This document shows, piece after piece, positions 45,698 to 53,910 of a DNA stretch of 64,000 nucleotides (position 1 is the stretch's first letter; every line of letters begins with the position of its first letter). The DNA lies in NCBI RefSeq assembly GCF_030406385.1, contig NZ_JAUEPM010000007.1, positions 124,001 through 188,000 of the forward strand, read 5' to 3'. A program made the translations under genes and the position numbers. The notes beneath the pieces are model-generated. The model saw nothing but the letters and a program-made list of their open reading frames with translations. It was not told the origin of the DNA and ran no database searches. The DNA comes from Microbacterium oryzae (GTDB taxonomy: Bacteria > Actinomycetota > Actinomycetes > Actinomycetales > Microbacteriaceae).

Positions 45698-47291
45698 AGG
45701 TCCACCCCTTCCCCTGCTTGCGGTAGATGTCGAGGATCTGGGTGAACGGGATCACCCCGACGGCGTCCGCCGTCGTCTCCCACTCGGCGACGAGGCGTTC
45801 GGCCACCTCAGGGCGCTCCTCCGCGAGGTCGCGCAGCTCCGCGCGGTCGGTCTCGATGTCGTAGAGCTCCCAGTCGAAACCGTGCTCTCGGACGAGTTTC
45901 CACCGGCCCGACACGTACGCAGCATTGCCCACGTGCTCCCACCACAGCGGATGGTCCGTCTTCGTCCCGCCGCGCAGCGCGTCGAGCATGCTCATCCCCT
46001 CGGGCTGATGGGCGGGCAGTCCGGCGCGCTCCGTGGGAACCGGCACCTCGACGGCGTCCACGATGGTCGGGACGACGTCGGTGAGCTGGAAGGCACCCTC
46101 GACGACCTCGCCGACAGGAAGTCCTCCGTCGGGCCAGGACAGGATGAACGGCGTCGAGACTCCGCCCTCGTGCGTCCAGATCTTGTAGCGCCGGAAGGGG
46201 GTGTTCGACAGGTTCGCCCACGCCTTGCCGTAGCTTCCGTACGAGTCCTCTCCCCCCGGTTCGACGAGCGGGTCGTTGCCGATCCGCACGGGGCGCCCGT
46301 CGCGGGTCTGCTGACGGAGGATCTTCGTGCGCTGGCGGAAGTGCTCGAGCTCGATCAGCGGCACCGGGTCTGCCGACGCGCCGTTGTCGGAGAGGAAGAT
46401 CACGATCGTGTTCTCGCGCTCCGCCTGGCGGTCGATCTCCGCGAGGATGCGGCCGATCGCGGCGTCCATCTCCTCCACCATGGCCGCGTACACGCTCATG
46501 CGGTTGACCTGCCACTCCTTCTCCGGCTCGTCCTCCCACGACATCACGCTCGGGTCGCGCGGGCTCAGCTCCGTGTCGGGAGCGATGACGCCGAGCTGCT
46601 GCTGGCGGGCGAACCGCTCCTCCCGCAGGGCGTCCCAACCGCGGCGATACGTGTCGCGGTACCGCTCGATCGTCTCCGGGCGAGCGTGCAGGGGCCAGTG
46701 CGGTGCCGTGAAGGGCACGTACAGGAAGAACGGCCGGTCGCTGTCGCGATCGCGGAGGAAGGACACGGCCTCCTCAGCGATGGCATCGGTGTAGAAGTAG
46801 TCCGGGTCCTCTGTCTCGGCCTCGACGTTCTCCGTTCCGCGTGTGAGGGTCGTCGGTGCGAAGTAGCTCGCGCACCCCTCGAGCGTGCCGTAGAAGCTGT
46901 CGAAGCCCCGCTCGGTGGGCCAGGCCCCGTTCGGGTTCGTCGCATCGCTCGAAAGGTGCCATTTGCCCCGCGCCGCCGTCTCGTAGCCGGCCGCGGACAG
47001 GATCTCGGCCAGGGTGAGCGCGCGATCGCTCAGGTTGCCCGGATACCCGCCCCACTCGCTGGTGTCGTTGCACAGCACGCCGATTCCGGCCTGGTGCGGG
47101 TGCAGTCCCGTGAGCAGCGACGCGCGGCTCGGACTGCAGCGTGGCGTGTTGCGGAAGTCCCGCAGACGCACGCCGGCGGCCGCGAGTCCGTCGAGGTGCG
47201 GGGTGCGGATCTCCGACCCATAGCAGCCCAGATCCGAGAAGCCGAGGTCGTCCGCGAGCAGCACCACCACATTGGGGCGTCGTCGATTCAT
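45684..47291 (-). CDS. Sulfatase (type I, arylsulfatase-like), paralogue C
   Basis: A 535-residue sulfatase. NVVVLLADDLGFSDLGCYGS, C52 in PRCSPSRASLLTG, ARGKWHLSSDATNP, FTAPHWPLHA and FLSDNGASADP are the active-site landmarks, and WEHVGNAAYVSGRWKLVREH marks the C-terminal part. First gene of the unit; GAAGGAG precedes the ATG. Tandem with paralogue B with a 14-base overlap, so the pair probably arose by duplication and may act on two positions of one substrate. Confidence 0.9.
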   Translation of the reverse strand: MNRRRPNVVVLLADDLGFSDLGCYGSEIRTPHLDGLAAAGVRLRDFRNTPRCSPSRASLLTGLHPHQAGIGVLCNDTSEWGGYPGNLSDRALTLAEILSAAGYETAARGKWHLSSDATNPNGAWPTERGFDSFYGTLEGCASYFAPTTLTRGTENVEAETEDPDYFYTDAIAEEAVSFLRDRDSDRPFFLYVPFTAPHWPLHARPETIERYRDTYRRGWDALREERFARQQQLGVIAPDTELSPRDPSVMSWEDEPEKEWQVNRMSVYAAMVEEMDAAIGRILAEIDRQAERENTIVIFLSDNGASADPVPLIELEHFRQRTKILRQQTRDGRPVRIGNDPLVEPGGEDSYGSYGKAWANLSNTPFRRYKIWTHEGGVSTPFILSWPDGGLPVGEVVEGAFQLTDVVPTIVDAVEVPVPTERAGLPAHQPEGMSMLDALRGGTKTDHPLWWEHVGNAAYVSGRWKLVREHGFDWELYDIETDRAELRDLAEERPEVAERLVAEWETTADAVGVIPFTQILDIYRKQGKGWTYAIG

Positions 47292-47317
47292 GTCACTCCT
47301 TCGTGTGTCCTTCCCTC

Positions 47318-47345
47318 ATATTATTGCTATTGACAATTAGGTCAA
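47318..47345 (-). promoter_or_regulatory. Promoter and operator of the tandem sulfatase unit
   Basis: TTGACC (-35, 47340-47345) and TAATAT (-10, 47318-47323) on the minus strand, 16 bases apart. The palindrome TTGAC-N6-GTCAA (47330-47345) covers the -35 box and may bind the GntR or ROK regulator encoded nearby. Confidence 0.65.
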
Positions 47346-47348
47346 GCA

Positions 47349-47366
47349 TGAGTCAGAGTCGACTCA
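47349..47366. promoter_or_regulatory. Second palindrome TGAGTC-N6-GACTCA in the divergent region
   Basis: Six-base inverted arms around AGAGTC; the inner GAGTCGACTC is also a perfect palindrome. It lies between the divergent sulfatase and ABC transporter units and could control the plus-strand one. Confidence 0.4.
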
Positions 47367-47422
47367 CGACGCTGTGAGAGCACGCAGCGCGCACCCCTGG
47401 AACCCTCGCAAAGGAGCGACCC

Positions 47423-48787
47423 ATGACCACATACCGGAAGGCGCGGGCTTGGACGACCGTCGCCGTGATCGGCCTGACAGCTTCCCTCGCCGCGTGCTCC
47501 TCGGGAGGCACCGGCGCGCTGGGAGGCGGCGGCGAAGAGGGAGGTGCGACCAAGCTCGTCATTCCCGTCAACGAGTCGCCCTGGCTCGACGCCTACAAGG
47601 CTCTCGTTGCGCAGTACGAGGAGGAGTCCGGCGTCGACGTCGAACTCCGCGTCTTCCCGTACGACGAGATGCGCACGCAGGTGCTCAACGACATCCAGAG
47701 CGGGACGCAGATCTACGACGTGTTCCAGATCGACGAGCCCAACCTGCATGAGTTCTTCATCAACGGATGGGTCGCTCCCTTCTCCGAGATCGACTCCTCC
47801 TTCGAAGAGGACCCCGGCCTCAACCAGTACGCCGACTTCACGCGCTGGGACGCCGATGCGCGCGTCTCCTCTCCCGACGGGGAGGTCATGGTGCAGCCGC
47901 TCAATGGCAACGTGCAGCTCCTCACCTATCGCACCGACCTCTACGAGCATCTCGGGCTCGACGTTCCCGAGACGTGGGACGACGTCGTGGCGAACGGTCA
48001 GGTCATCCAGGATGCCGGTGCCGCGAACTACGGGTACGTCCTGCGCACCCAGGGCTCCACGGGAGGATCCGCGCAGATCACCTACGACTTCCTGCCGCTG
48101 CTCTACGCGTTCGACGCCTCCTGGTTCACGGATGAGGGAACGGACTGGACGCCGGCGGTGACCTCTCCCGAGGCCATCCAGGCGGCGACGATGCTGCGTC
48201 AGCTCGCCGAGCTCGGGCCGGCGGAGACGACCACGATCGGGCAGGCGCAGGCCATCGGAGCGATGCAGGCGGGCGAGTCGGGCCAGGCGCAGCTCGTCGC
48301 CGCGGCCGCTCCGCAGCTTGAGAGCGAGGCGGACTCGAACATCGTCGGCAAGGTGGGCTTCGCAGAGCTCCCGGCGGGGCCGGGCGGCACTCACGGTGTG
48401 GCCAGCGGTGTCTGGGCTCTCGGCGTTCCCGCCGGCTTGCCCGACGAGAGGTCCCAGGCGGCCCTCGACTACATCGAGTGGATGATGTCGAAGGATGCGC
48501 AGGTCGCGTTCACCGAGCTCGGCGGCATCCCCACGCGCAGCGATGTGCTCGACGTGGCGGACATCGACGACTCCACCCGCGCGTATCTCGAGGCCGTCCA
48601 GTCGTCGCTCGGCGACGTGCGCCCGCATGTCCGATACGCCTTCTCAGCGGAGATGCTCACGGTGACGGAGCAGCGTCTGTCGCAGATCGCCGCGGGCAGC
48701 GTCACCCCTGAGGAGGGGATGGCGGGTCTGCAGGAGGATCTGACGGCGATCGTCGAAGAGGCCGGCTACCCCATGGGAGCGAGTTGA
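47423..48787 (+). CDS. Sugar ABC transporter substrate-binding lipoprotein (CUT1)
   Basis: A 454-residue family 1 solute-binding lipoprotein. The lipobox is LAAC with C25, followed by a Gly-rich linker. YKALVAQYEEESGVDVELRV and YDVFQIDEPNLHEFFINGWV are the fold's first lobe signatures. It should bind an oligosaccharide or sugar. AAAGGAG precedes the ATG. First gene of the transporter unit, divergent from the tandem sulfatases, suggesting the same substrate. The stop shares one base with the first permease gene's start. Confidence 0.9.
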   Translation: MTTYRKARAWTTVAVIGLTASLAACSSGGTGALGGGGEEGGATKLVIPVNESPWLDAYKALVAQYEEESGVDVELRVFPYDEMRTQVLNDIQSGTQIYDVFQIDEPNLHEFFINGWVAPFSEIDSSFEEDPGLNQYADFTRWDADARVSSPDGEVMVQPLNGNVQLLTYRTDLYEHLGLDVPETWDDVVANGQVIQDAGAANYGYVLRTQGSTGGSAQITYDFLPLLYAFDASWFTDEGTDWTPAVTSPEAIQAATMLRQLAELGPAETTTIGQAQAIGAMQAGESGQAQLVAAAAPQLESEADSNIVGKVGFAELPAGPGGTHGVASGVWALGVPAGLPDERSQAALDYIEWMMSKDAQVAFTELGGIPTRSDVLDVADIDDSTRAYLEAVQSSLGDVRPHVRYAFSAEMLTVTEQRLSQIAAGSVTPEEGMAGLQEDLTAIVEEAGYPMGAS

Positions 48788-49755
48788 TGACGATGACTGC
48801 CGACCGTCCGTCGACCCGGGAGCGCTCAGCCAGCGAGCGCTCCACCACCGGCCGACCGCAGGCGCCGCGGAGACGAGCGCGCCCGGAACGGACTCTGGGC
48901 GCCATCGCCCTCGTGCCTTTCGTCGCTTTCCTCCTCGTCTTCGCCCTCTACCCGCTGGCGGAGCTGCTGCGCCTCTCGGTCACCGATACGACCATCCAAG
49001 ACGGCGCCTTCGTCTCTCGGTTCAACGGTCTGGAGAACTTCGCCACCGCCCTGACGAGCCCCGCCAACCTGGCGTCGATCGGCATCACGATCGTCTTCAT
49101 CGTGCTCACCGTCGGAGGAACGCTGATCCTCGGGACGGCGCTGGCTCTCCTCGTCGACAGGGCCGTGTGGACCCTCGGGATCGCGCGGAACGTGCTCATC
49201 TGGCCGGCGGTCATCACGCCCGTCGTCGTCTCGGTGATGTGGGTCATGCTGCTGAGCCCCACCGTGGGCGGGATCAACAAGGTCCTGCTCAATGCGGGGC
49301 TGCCCGCCCAGGGCTGGCTCGACACCCCCGTCGGCGCCTTCCTCTGCGTGGTCGTCGTCGATGTGTGGCACTGGACGCCGATCGTCTTCCTCTTCGTCTA
49401 CACCGCATTGCGCGGCATCGGCGGCGAGATCCTGGAGGCGGCGCGCATGGACGGAGCCTCGGAGTGGCAGGTCGTGGGGCGCATCGTCCTTCCGATGCTC
49501 GCACCGGCGCTCGTCGTCGTCTCGCTGGTCCGCCTCGTGTCGAGCATCAAGGCGTTCGACGAGATGTACCTGCTCACCCGCGGCGGGCCGGACGGGGCGA
49601 CGAACCTCGTCAGCCTGCAGATCCGGACGCTGTTCTTCGACCGACTCGACTTCGGCCCCGCCGCGGCGCTCAGCGTCGCGATCGTCCTCGCCGTCGGCGC
49701 GGTCGTCGGCGGCGCGCTCCTCGGGCGCCGCACCCAGAAGGAGGCACGCGCATGA
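48787..49755 (+). CDS. Sugar ABC transporter permease (UgpA/MalF-type)
   Basis: A 322-residue CUT1 permease with six membrane segments after a basic, Ser/Arg-rich N-terminus. The EAA loop that docks the ATPase is LEAARMDGASEWQVVGRIVL. LFALYPLAELLRLSVTD is the first helix. The ATG (48787) uses the last base of the SBP stop. No ATPase gene follows, so a shared MsmK/MsiK-type ATPase elsewhere must energise it. Confidence 0.9.
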   Translation: MTMTADRPSTRERSASERSTTGRPQAPRRRARPERTLGAIALVPFVAFLLVFALYPLAELLRLSVTDTTIQDGAFVSRFNGLENFATALTSPANLASIGITIVFIVLTVGGTLILGTALALLVDRAVWTLGIARNVLIWPAVITPVVVSVMWVMLLSPTVGGINKVLLNAGLPAQGWLDTPVGAFLCVVVVDVWHWTPIVFLFVYTALRGIGGEILEAARMDGASEWQVVGRIVLPMLAPALVVVSLVRLVSSIKAFDEMYLLTRGGPDGATNLVSLQIRTLFFDRLDFGPAAALSVAIVLAVGAVVGGALLGRRTQKEARA

Positions 49756-50639
49756 CCGCCATCGATGCGACCCGCACCCTCACCGTGCCCGAGTCGGTGC
49801 GCAAGCGCCGGCGAGGAGACCGCAAGGTGAACCTCGGCGTCGAGCTCGTGCTGCTCGTCGCCGCGGTGATCACCATCGTCCCCATCGCCTGGACCCTGCT
49901 TCAGGCGTTTCTCCCGAACCGGGCGATCGTCAACCGCACGTGGGACTTCCCGGTCTGGCTCGGGAACTTCCGGGATCTCTTCGCCCCGGGCGAACCCTTC
50001 CTGGCGCAGATCGCGAACAGCATGCTCATCACGGGGGGCACGGTCGTGCTCTGCCTCGCGGTGGGCGCGGTCTCCGGCTACGCCCTCTCGAGGCTGCAGC
50101 CGCCGCGGTGGATCACCATCCCGGCTCTGATTCTGGCCGCGTTCCTTCCGATGGTGCCGCCGATGACCCTCGTGCCGGGCCTGTACGTGACCATGAACAA
50201 CCTCGGCCTGCTGGGCAGCACGCTCGGGCTGGTCCTGCTGAACACGGTGTTCAACCTGCCCTTCGCCGTGCTGCTGCTGAAGTCGTTCTTCGACCAGGTG
50301 CCGGCCGAGCTGCGCGAGGCCGCCCTGGTCGACGGAGCTGGCGAGCTGCGTTCCTTCTGGTCGGTTGCACTTCCGCTCGCCCGCCCGGGGCTCGCCGCGG
50401 TCGGGATCTACACCGCGATCATGGCGTGGAACGAATTCCTCTTCGGCCTCACCATGACGAGCGGCGGAACCTCCGCGCCGTTCACGGTCGGGATCGCGTC
50501 GCTCGTGCAGCCGTTCGAGGTGACGTGGGGCGAGATGGCAGCGGCGGGCTTCATCGCGGCGGTGCCGATCGTCATCCTCGCCGTCGTCGCCAATCGTCAG
50601 ATCGTCACGGGTCTCACCGCCGGGGCGGTGAAGGGATGA
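49752..50639 (+). CDS. Sugar ABC transporter permease (UgpE/MalG-type)
   Basis: A 295-residue CUT1 permease. The EAA loop is REAALVDGAGELRSFWSVAL, and SMLITGGTVVLCLAVGAVSGYALSRL is typical of the MalG group. It overlaps the first permease gene by four bases (ATGA) and is followed ten bases later by the ROK regulator. Confidence 0.9.
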   Translation: MTAIDATRTLTVPESVRKRRRGDRKVNLGVELVLLVAAVITIVPIAWTLLQAFLPNRAIVNRTWDFPVWLGNFRDLFAPGEPFLAQIANSMLITGGTVVLCLAVGAVSGYALSRLQPPRWITIPALILAAFLPMVPPMTLVPGLYVTMNNLGLLGSTLGLVLLNTVFNLPFAVLLLKSFFDQVPAELREAALVDGAGELRSFWSVALPLARPGLAAVGIYTAIMAWNEFLFGLTMTSGGTSAPFTVGIASLVQPFEVTWGEMAAAGFIAAVPIVILAVVANRQIVTGLTAGAVKG

Positions 50640-50649
50640 AGATGGGAGG

Positions 50650-51879
50650 ATGCGCCAGCCGGACGAGGACCCCCCGGAGATGACGTCGAGCCTGGATGAG
50701 GCGGTGGACTTCGGCGTACGGAGGCCGCGGGAGGCGCGGTCGGCGAACGCGGCAGCGGTTCTCCGATACCTGCTCGCGCATGGTCCGACCTCGCGGGTCG
50801 ACCTCGCGGCGGGCATCGGACTCACGCAGGGCCCGGTGACTCGGATCGTCGCGCTTCTCCTGGAGCTGGGCCTCGTCCGGGAGGAGTCGGCCCAGCCTCT
50901 TGCGACCGGGCGGGGGCGTCCACCAGTGCCCGTCGCCATCGTTCCTGACGCATGGCACTTCATATCGGCGCATGTCGGCTTGACGCAGGTCACCGTCGCT
51001 CGTGTCGATCTCGCCGGTACGGTGCTGCAGGAGAGGCGTGCCGAGCACGGAGGCCACCCCGCCGCCATCGCCGAGCAGGTATCCGATCTCGTCGCCGCGC
51101 TGCGCGAAATTCATCCGTCGCCGGTGCTCGGAGTGGGTGCGGTCGTCGGTGGGTGGGTGGATGCCGAGGCTGGCGTCGTCCGTCGGCACGACGGGCTCGG
51201 ATGGCATGACGTGCCAGTCGGCGCTCTCCTGTCGGAGAAGCTGGGGGAGGAGGTCTGCGTCGAGTCTGCTGTTCGCTCTCACGCCCTCGCGGACATGATC
51301 TACGGGCTCATGCCCGGACGCAGCGACTTCGTGCACATCTTCATCGGCAACGTCATCGAAGTCGCCAGCGTGATCGACGGTCGGGTGCTGCGAGGGTTGG
51401 ATGGCTTCGGTGGCGACCTGTCGTCCTGGCTCCTCACGGACGACGATGGTCACGCCGCCCGCGCGGCGGACCTCCTCTCCGACTATGTCGTGCGAGCTTC
51501 AGCTCAGCGCGAGGGCCTCATTCCCGAGGACTGCACCTTCGAGGAGCTGGTCGAGCTCGCGCAATCGGATGCCCGGGTGAGCGGACGTCTCAATGACCTT
51601 CTCGCCGATCGCGCGCGTCGGGCCGCTCCCCTCATCGCCGGGGTCGCATCGATGATGGCCCCGTCGGCGGTGGTGGTGTCCAGCGGGGTCGTTGCCACGC
51701 CGCCCGCGGTCGCAGCCCTGGAATCGGAGTATCGGCGCCTCATGGAGGGCCGCCCTCGTCCGGCGTTACGGGTGCTTCCTCATTACCGCACAGCTCTCGC
51801 GATCGCCGGGGCCGCCGTTGCGCTCGAACGCGTCCTGCTCGCGGATCCGTTGTTCACCGCCCGCGCGCCCGCGCGTTAG
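50650..51879 (+). CDS. ROK family transcriptional regulator with degenerate kinase domain
   Basis: A 409-residue protein. The N-terminal MarR/NagC-type winged helix (AAVLRYLLAHGPTSRVDLAA, then LTQGPVTRIVALLLELGLVR) is followed by a ROK domain (VLGVGAVVGGWVDAEAGVVR, ALADMIYGLMPG). The ATP-binding DxGxT motif and the zinc motif CxCGxxGCxE of sugar-kinase ROK proteins are not visible, so it should be a pure regulator. It lies ten bases after the CUT1 permeases and probably controls them and perhaps the divergent sulfatases. The start is uncertain: ATG 50650 or ATG 50680. Confidence 0.83.
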   Translation: MRQPDEDPPEMTSSLDEAVDFGVRRPREARSANAAAVLRYLLAHGPTSRVDLAAGIGLTQGPVTRIVALLLELGLVREESAQPLATGRGRPPVPVAIVPDAWHFISAHVGLTQVTVARVDLAGTVLQERRAEHGGHPAAIAEQVSDLVAALREIHPSPVLGVGAVVGGWVDAEAGVVRRHDGLGWHDVPVGALLSEKLGEEVCVESAVRSHALADMIYGLMPGRSDFVHIFIGNVIEVASVIDGRVLRGLDGFGGDLSSWLLTDDDGHAARAADLLSDYVVRASAQREGLIPEDCTFEELVELAQSDARVSGRLNDLLADRARRAAPLIAGVASMMAPSAVVVSSGVVATPPAVAALESEYRRLMEGRPRPALRVLPHYRTALAIAGAAVALERVLLADPLFTARAPAR

Positions 51880-51885
51880 CTCTTC

Positions 51886-52974
51886 TCAGGCCGTGCTGGC
51901 CGCGGATGGCGTAAGCACCGCAGGCTCGGCAGTTCCGACCGCGCGCGGCCGCTCCCACCGCGCCTTGAAGCGCTTCTGGATCGGCAGCTCGTAGAACCGG
52001 AACGACGCCCAGGCGATGACGACGGAGAGCGCGGCGAGGCCGAGTCGCGGCAGGCCGGCGGCTTCGGGTCCCCACCACGCGATCCACAACAGCACGGCGT
52101 GCCAGAGGTAGAGGCCGTAAGAGATGGTGCCGAACCACACGAGCGGCTTGATGCTGAGCAGGCGCCCGCCCGACGCGGATCCCGCAACGACGACCACGGC
52201 CAGCAGAGCGGCACCGAGGACGGTCCAGTTGCGCACGATCGGCGAGTCTTCCGGCAGCAGCACCGATGCGATGGCGATCACTGCGAGAGCCGCGACAGCG
52301 AGCCACCGGGGGACGCGAGTGATCGTCTCCTTCCTCATCACGGCCAGCAGACATCCGAGCAGGATGATGAAGGCGTTCGTATCCGGGGCGTAGTACACCC
52401 GGTCGGCCTCGAGAAGGAGCGTCGCGACCACGCGCCAGGCGAGGCCGACTAAGGCGAGCGATGCGACGATCACGACGAGCCGTCTGCGGCTTCCGTTCAC
52501 GCCCCATCCGACAGCGCCCAGCAGGCCCACGAGCAGCAGCGGCCAGATGAGGTAGAACTGCTCCTCGACCGCCAGCGACCACATGTGGGTGAAGAAGCCG
52601 AGGTTGACCCCGGCCGCCTGGAAGAAGTCCGCAAGGTACAGGCCAGAGACGACCGCCGGGTACCCGTAGGTCTCCAGGCGAGGGTCGTTCGCAATCCACA
52701 GGAGGATGGGCGTCACGGCGAGCACGAGGAGCAGCGCGGGCATCAGTCGCAGGACGCGCCGCATATAGAACCCGGAGAAGCTGATGCTCCCGTAGCGGTC
52801 GCGCTCTCGCAGCAGCAGGGACGTGATGAGGTACCCCGACAGCACGAAGAACAGGGTCACGCCGACGTTGCCGGCGTAGGGCGCCCACGTTCCGGAGATG
52901 TGGCCGAGGACCACAAGAAGAACGGCGACCCCTCGGACGCCGTCGAGTGCTACCAGTCGGGGGCCACTGCTCAT
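51886..52974 (-). CDS. Acyltransferase 3 family membrane protein
   Basis: A 362-residue protein with about ten membrane segments. LVALDGVRGVAVLLVVLGHI carries the conserved His of the family, followed by TLFFVLSGYLITSLLLRERD and MWSLAVEEQFYLIWPLLLVG. Such enzymes O-acylate surface glycans or lipids (OatA-like, without the extracellular SGNH domain). The ATG lies six bases after TATGCT, suggesting a leaderless message. It converges with the ROK gene, six bases apart. Confidence 0.88.
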   Translation of the reverse strand: MSSGPRLVALDGVRGVAVLLVVLGHISGTWAPYAGNVGVTLFFVLSGYLITSLLLRERDRYGSISFSGFYMRRVLRLMPALLLVLAVTPILLWIANDPRLETYGYPAVVSGLYLADFFQAAGVNLGFFTHMWSLAVEEQFYLIWPLLLVGLLGAVGWGVNGSRRRLVVIVASLALVGLAWRVVATLLLEADRVYYAPDTNAFIILLGCLLAVMRKETITRVPRWLAVAALAVIAIASVLLPEDSPIVRNWTVLGAALLAVVVVAGSASGGRLLSIKPLVWFGTISYGLYLWHAVLLWIAWWGPEAAGLPRLGLAALSVVIAWASFRFYELPIQKRFKARWERPRAVGTAEPAVLTPSAASTA

Positions 52975-52980
52975 GGCCAG

Positions 52981-52986
52981 AGCATA
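52981..52986 (-). promoter_or_regulatory. Leaderless -10 box for the acyltransferase at 51.9-53.0 kb
   Basis: TATGCT on the minus strand, six bases before the ATG at 52974. Confidence 0.5.
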
Positions 52987-53057
52987 GGAGCGGGCAGACC
53001 GGCATCCTTTGCCGGAAGAGCGCTTCTTACCCGCCCGTCATCCCCCCTGCCCCCCTC

Positions 53058-53090
53058 CGTAAGCTGAGCGAGCGAAGCGAGACGAAACGC
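53058..53090. repeat. R1 repeat, single copy
   Basis: One direct copy (AAGCTGAGCGAGCGAAGCGA followed by GACGAAACGC) without the usual partners. Confidence 0.8.
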
Positions 53091-53895
53091 CTACTCCGCG
53101 CCCACATCTCCGCCGCAGCCCGCGACCCGAGCAACCCCGGCGCTTCGTTGAGGGAGGCCCAGACGGCGTGGTGTCGATGGTTCGCGGATGACGTGCGTAG
53201 GCGCAGAATCTCCGCGAAGATCTCCCAGTCCGCCTGAAGCCCCGCCGGGCCGAATGGAGGAACTGGATTCGCGTCATTTCGGCCGGCGTGCCTTCGGCCT
53301 GCGCCTTCGATCAGTGGCGAACGGAACGTGGTCGCAAGGTCGTTGACCGCTAGAACGTTCAGCCCGCGGTCCGTGGCCGCCACGGTCGCGCCCCGTGAGC
53401 GACTGCAAGAGCCACTGCAGGGACGGCCAAGGCAGCGTTTGCGCTGACGGTCATCTCCCCGAAACGAGGCGGCCTCGGAATTCTGTCCGCCGCACGAGCA
53501 AGGTCGAACAGGTGTGCGCGCTTTCTGTCATCGAGCTGCAGGGTGGTCGTGACCGCGTGCATGACAACGGAAGATGCCCCTCGAGAGGCCGGCGTTCTAT
53601 GCACGCATCGCACTAGACGCTCACGCCCACTGCGGCCACAAACTCGCCCCAGCCCGAGCCGGTACGCGGCGTACGGGCCCCGCGATCAGACCCGCTTGTT
53701 CTGCGGTGATCCGCTGGCGTCGTTAGACGAAAAACGTCCCGCACGTCGTTCCGGTTCTACACAGTGACGAGGCTGCGCCGCTGTTTCCTGGCGAACCGCG
53801 TCTCAGCCGGGCACCGCTTCGTCCGCACCATTGGACGAACGCGATGACCTTCGCCGACTTCGTTAACTGCGCGGATAGGTGAGGGGCGGTAGCTA
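53091..53895. other. Gene-poor stretch between two acyltransferase genes
   Basis: About 800 bases with only short open frames. A minus-strand frame across 53027-53383 (with LQADWEIFAEILRLRTSSAN) and another across 53359-53613 (LDDRKRAHLFDLARAADRIP) look mildly protein-like but have no ribosome binding site or recognised family, and the first runs into the R1 repeat. From about 53600 the base composition becomes less GC-rich than its surroundings. It may be the remnant of lost genes. I see no tRNA or integrase. Confidence 0.5.
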
Positions 53896-53897
53896 GA

Positions 53898-53903
53898 TAG
53901 GCT
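53898..53903 (+). promoter_or_regulatory. Leaderless -10 box for the acyltransferase at 53.9 kb
   Basis: TAGGCT seven bases before the ATG at 53911. Confidence 0.5.
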
Positions 53904-53910
53904 CAGGCAC

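Noticed and set aside
53027..53383. A 118-residue minus-strand protein next to the acyltransferase
   Set aside because: The C-terminal third is translation of an R1 repeat, there is no ribosome binding site or promoter, and no family is recognised; at best a gene remnant.
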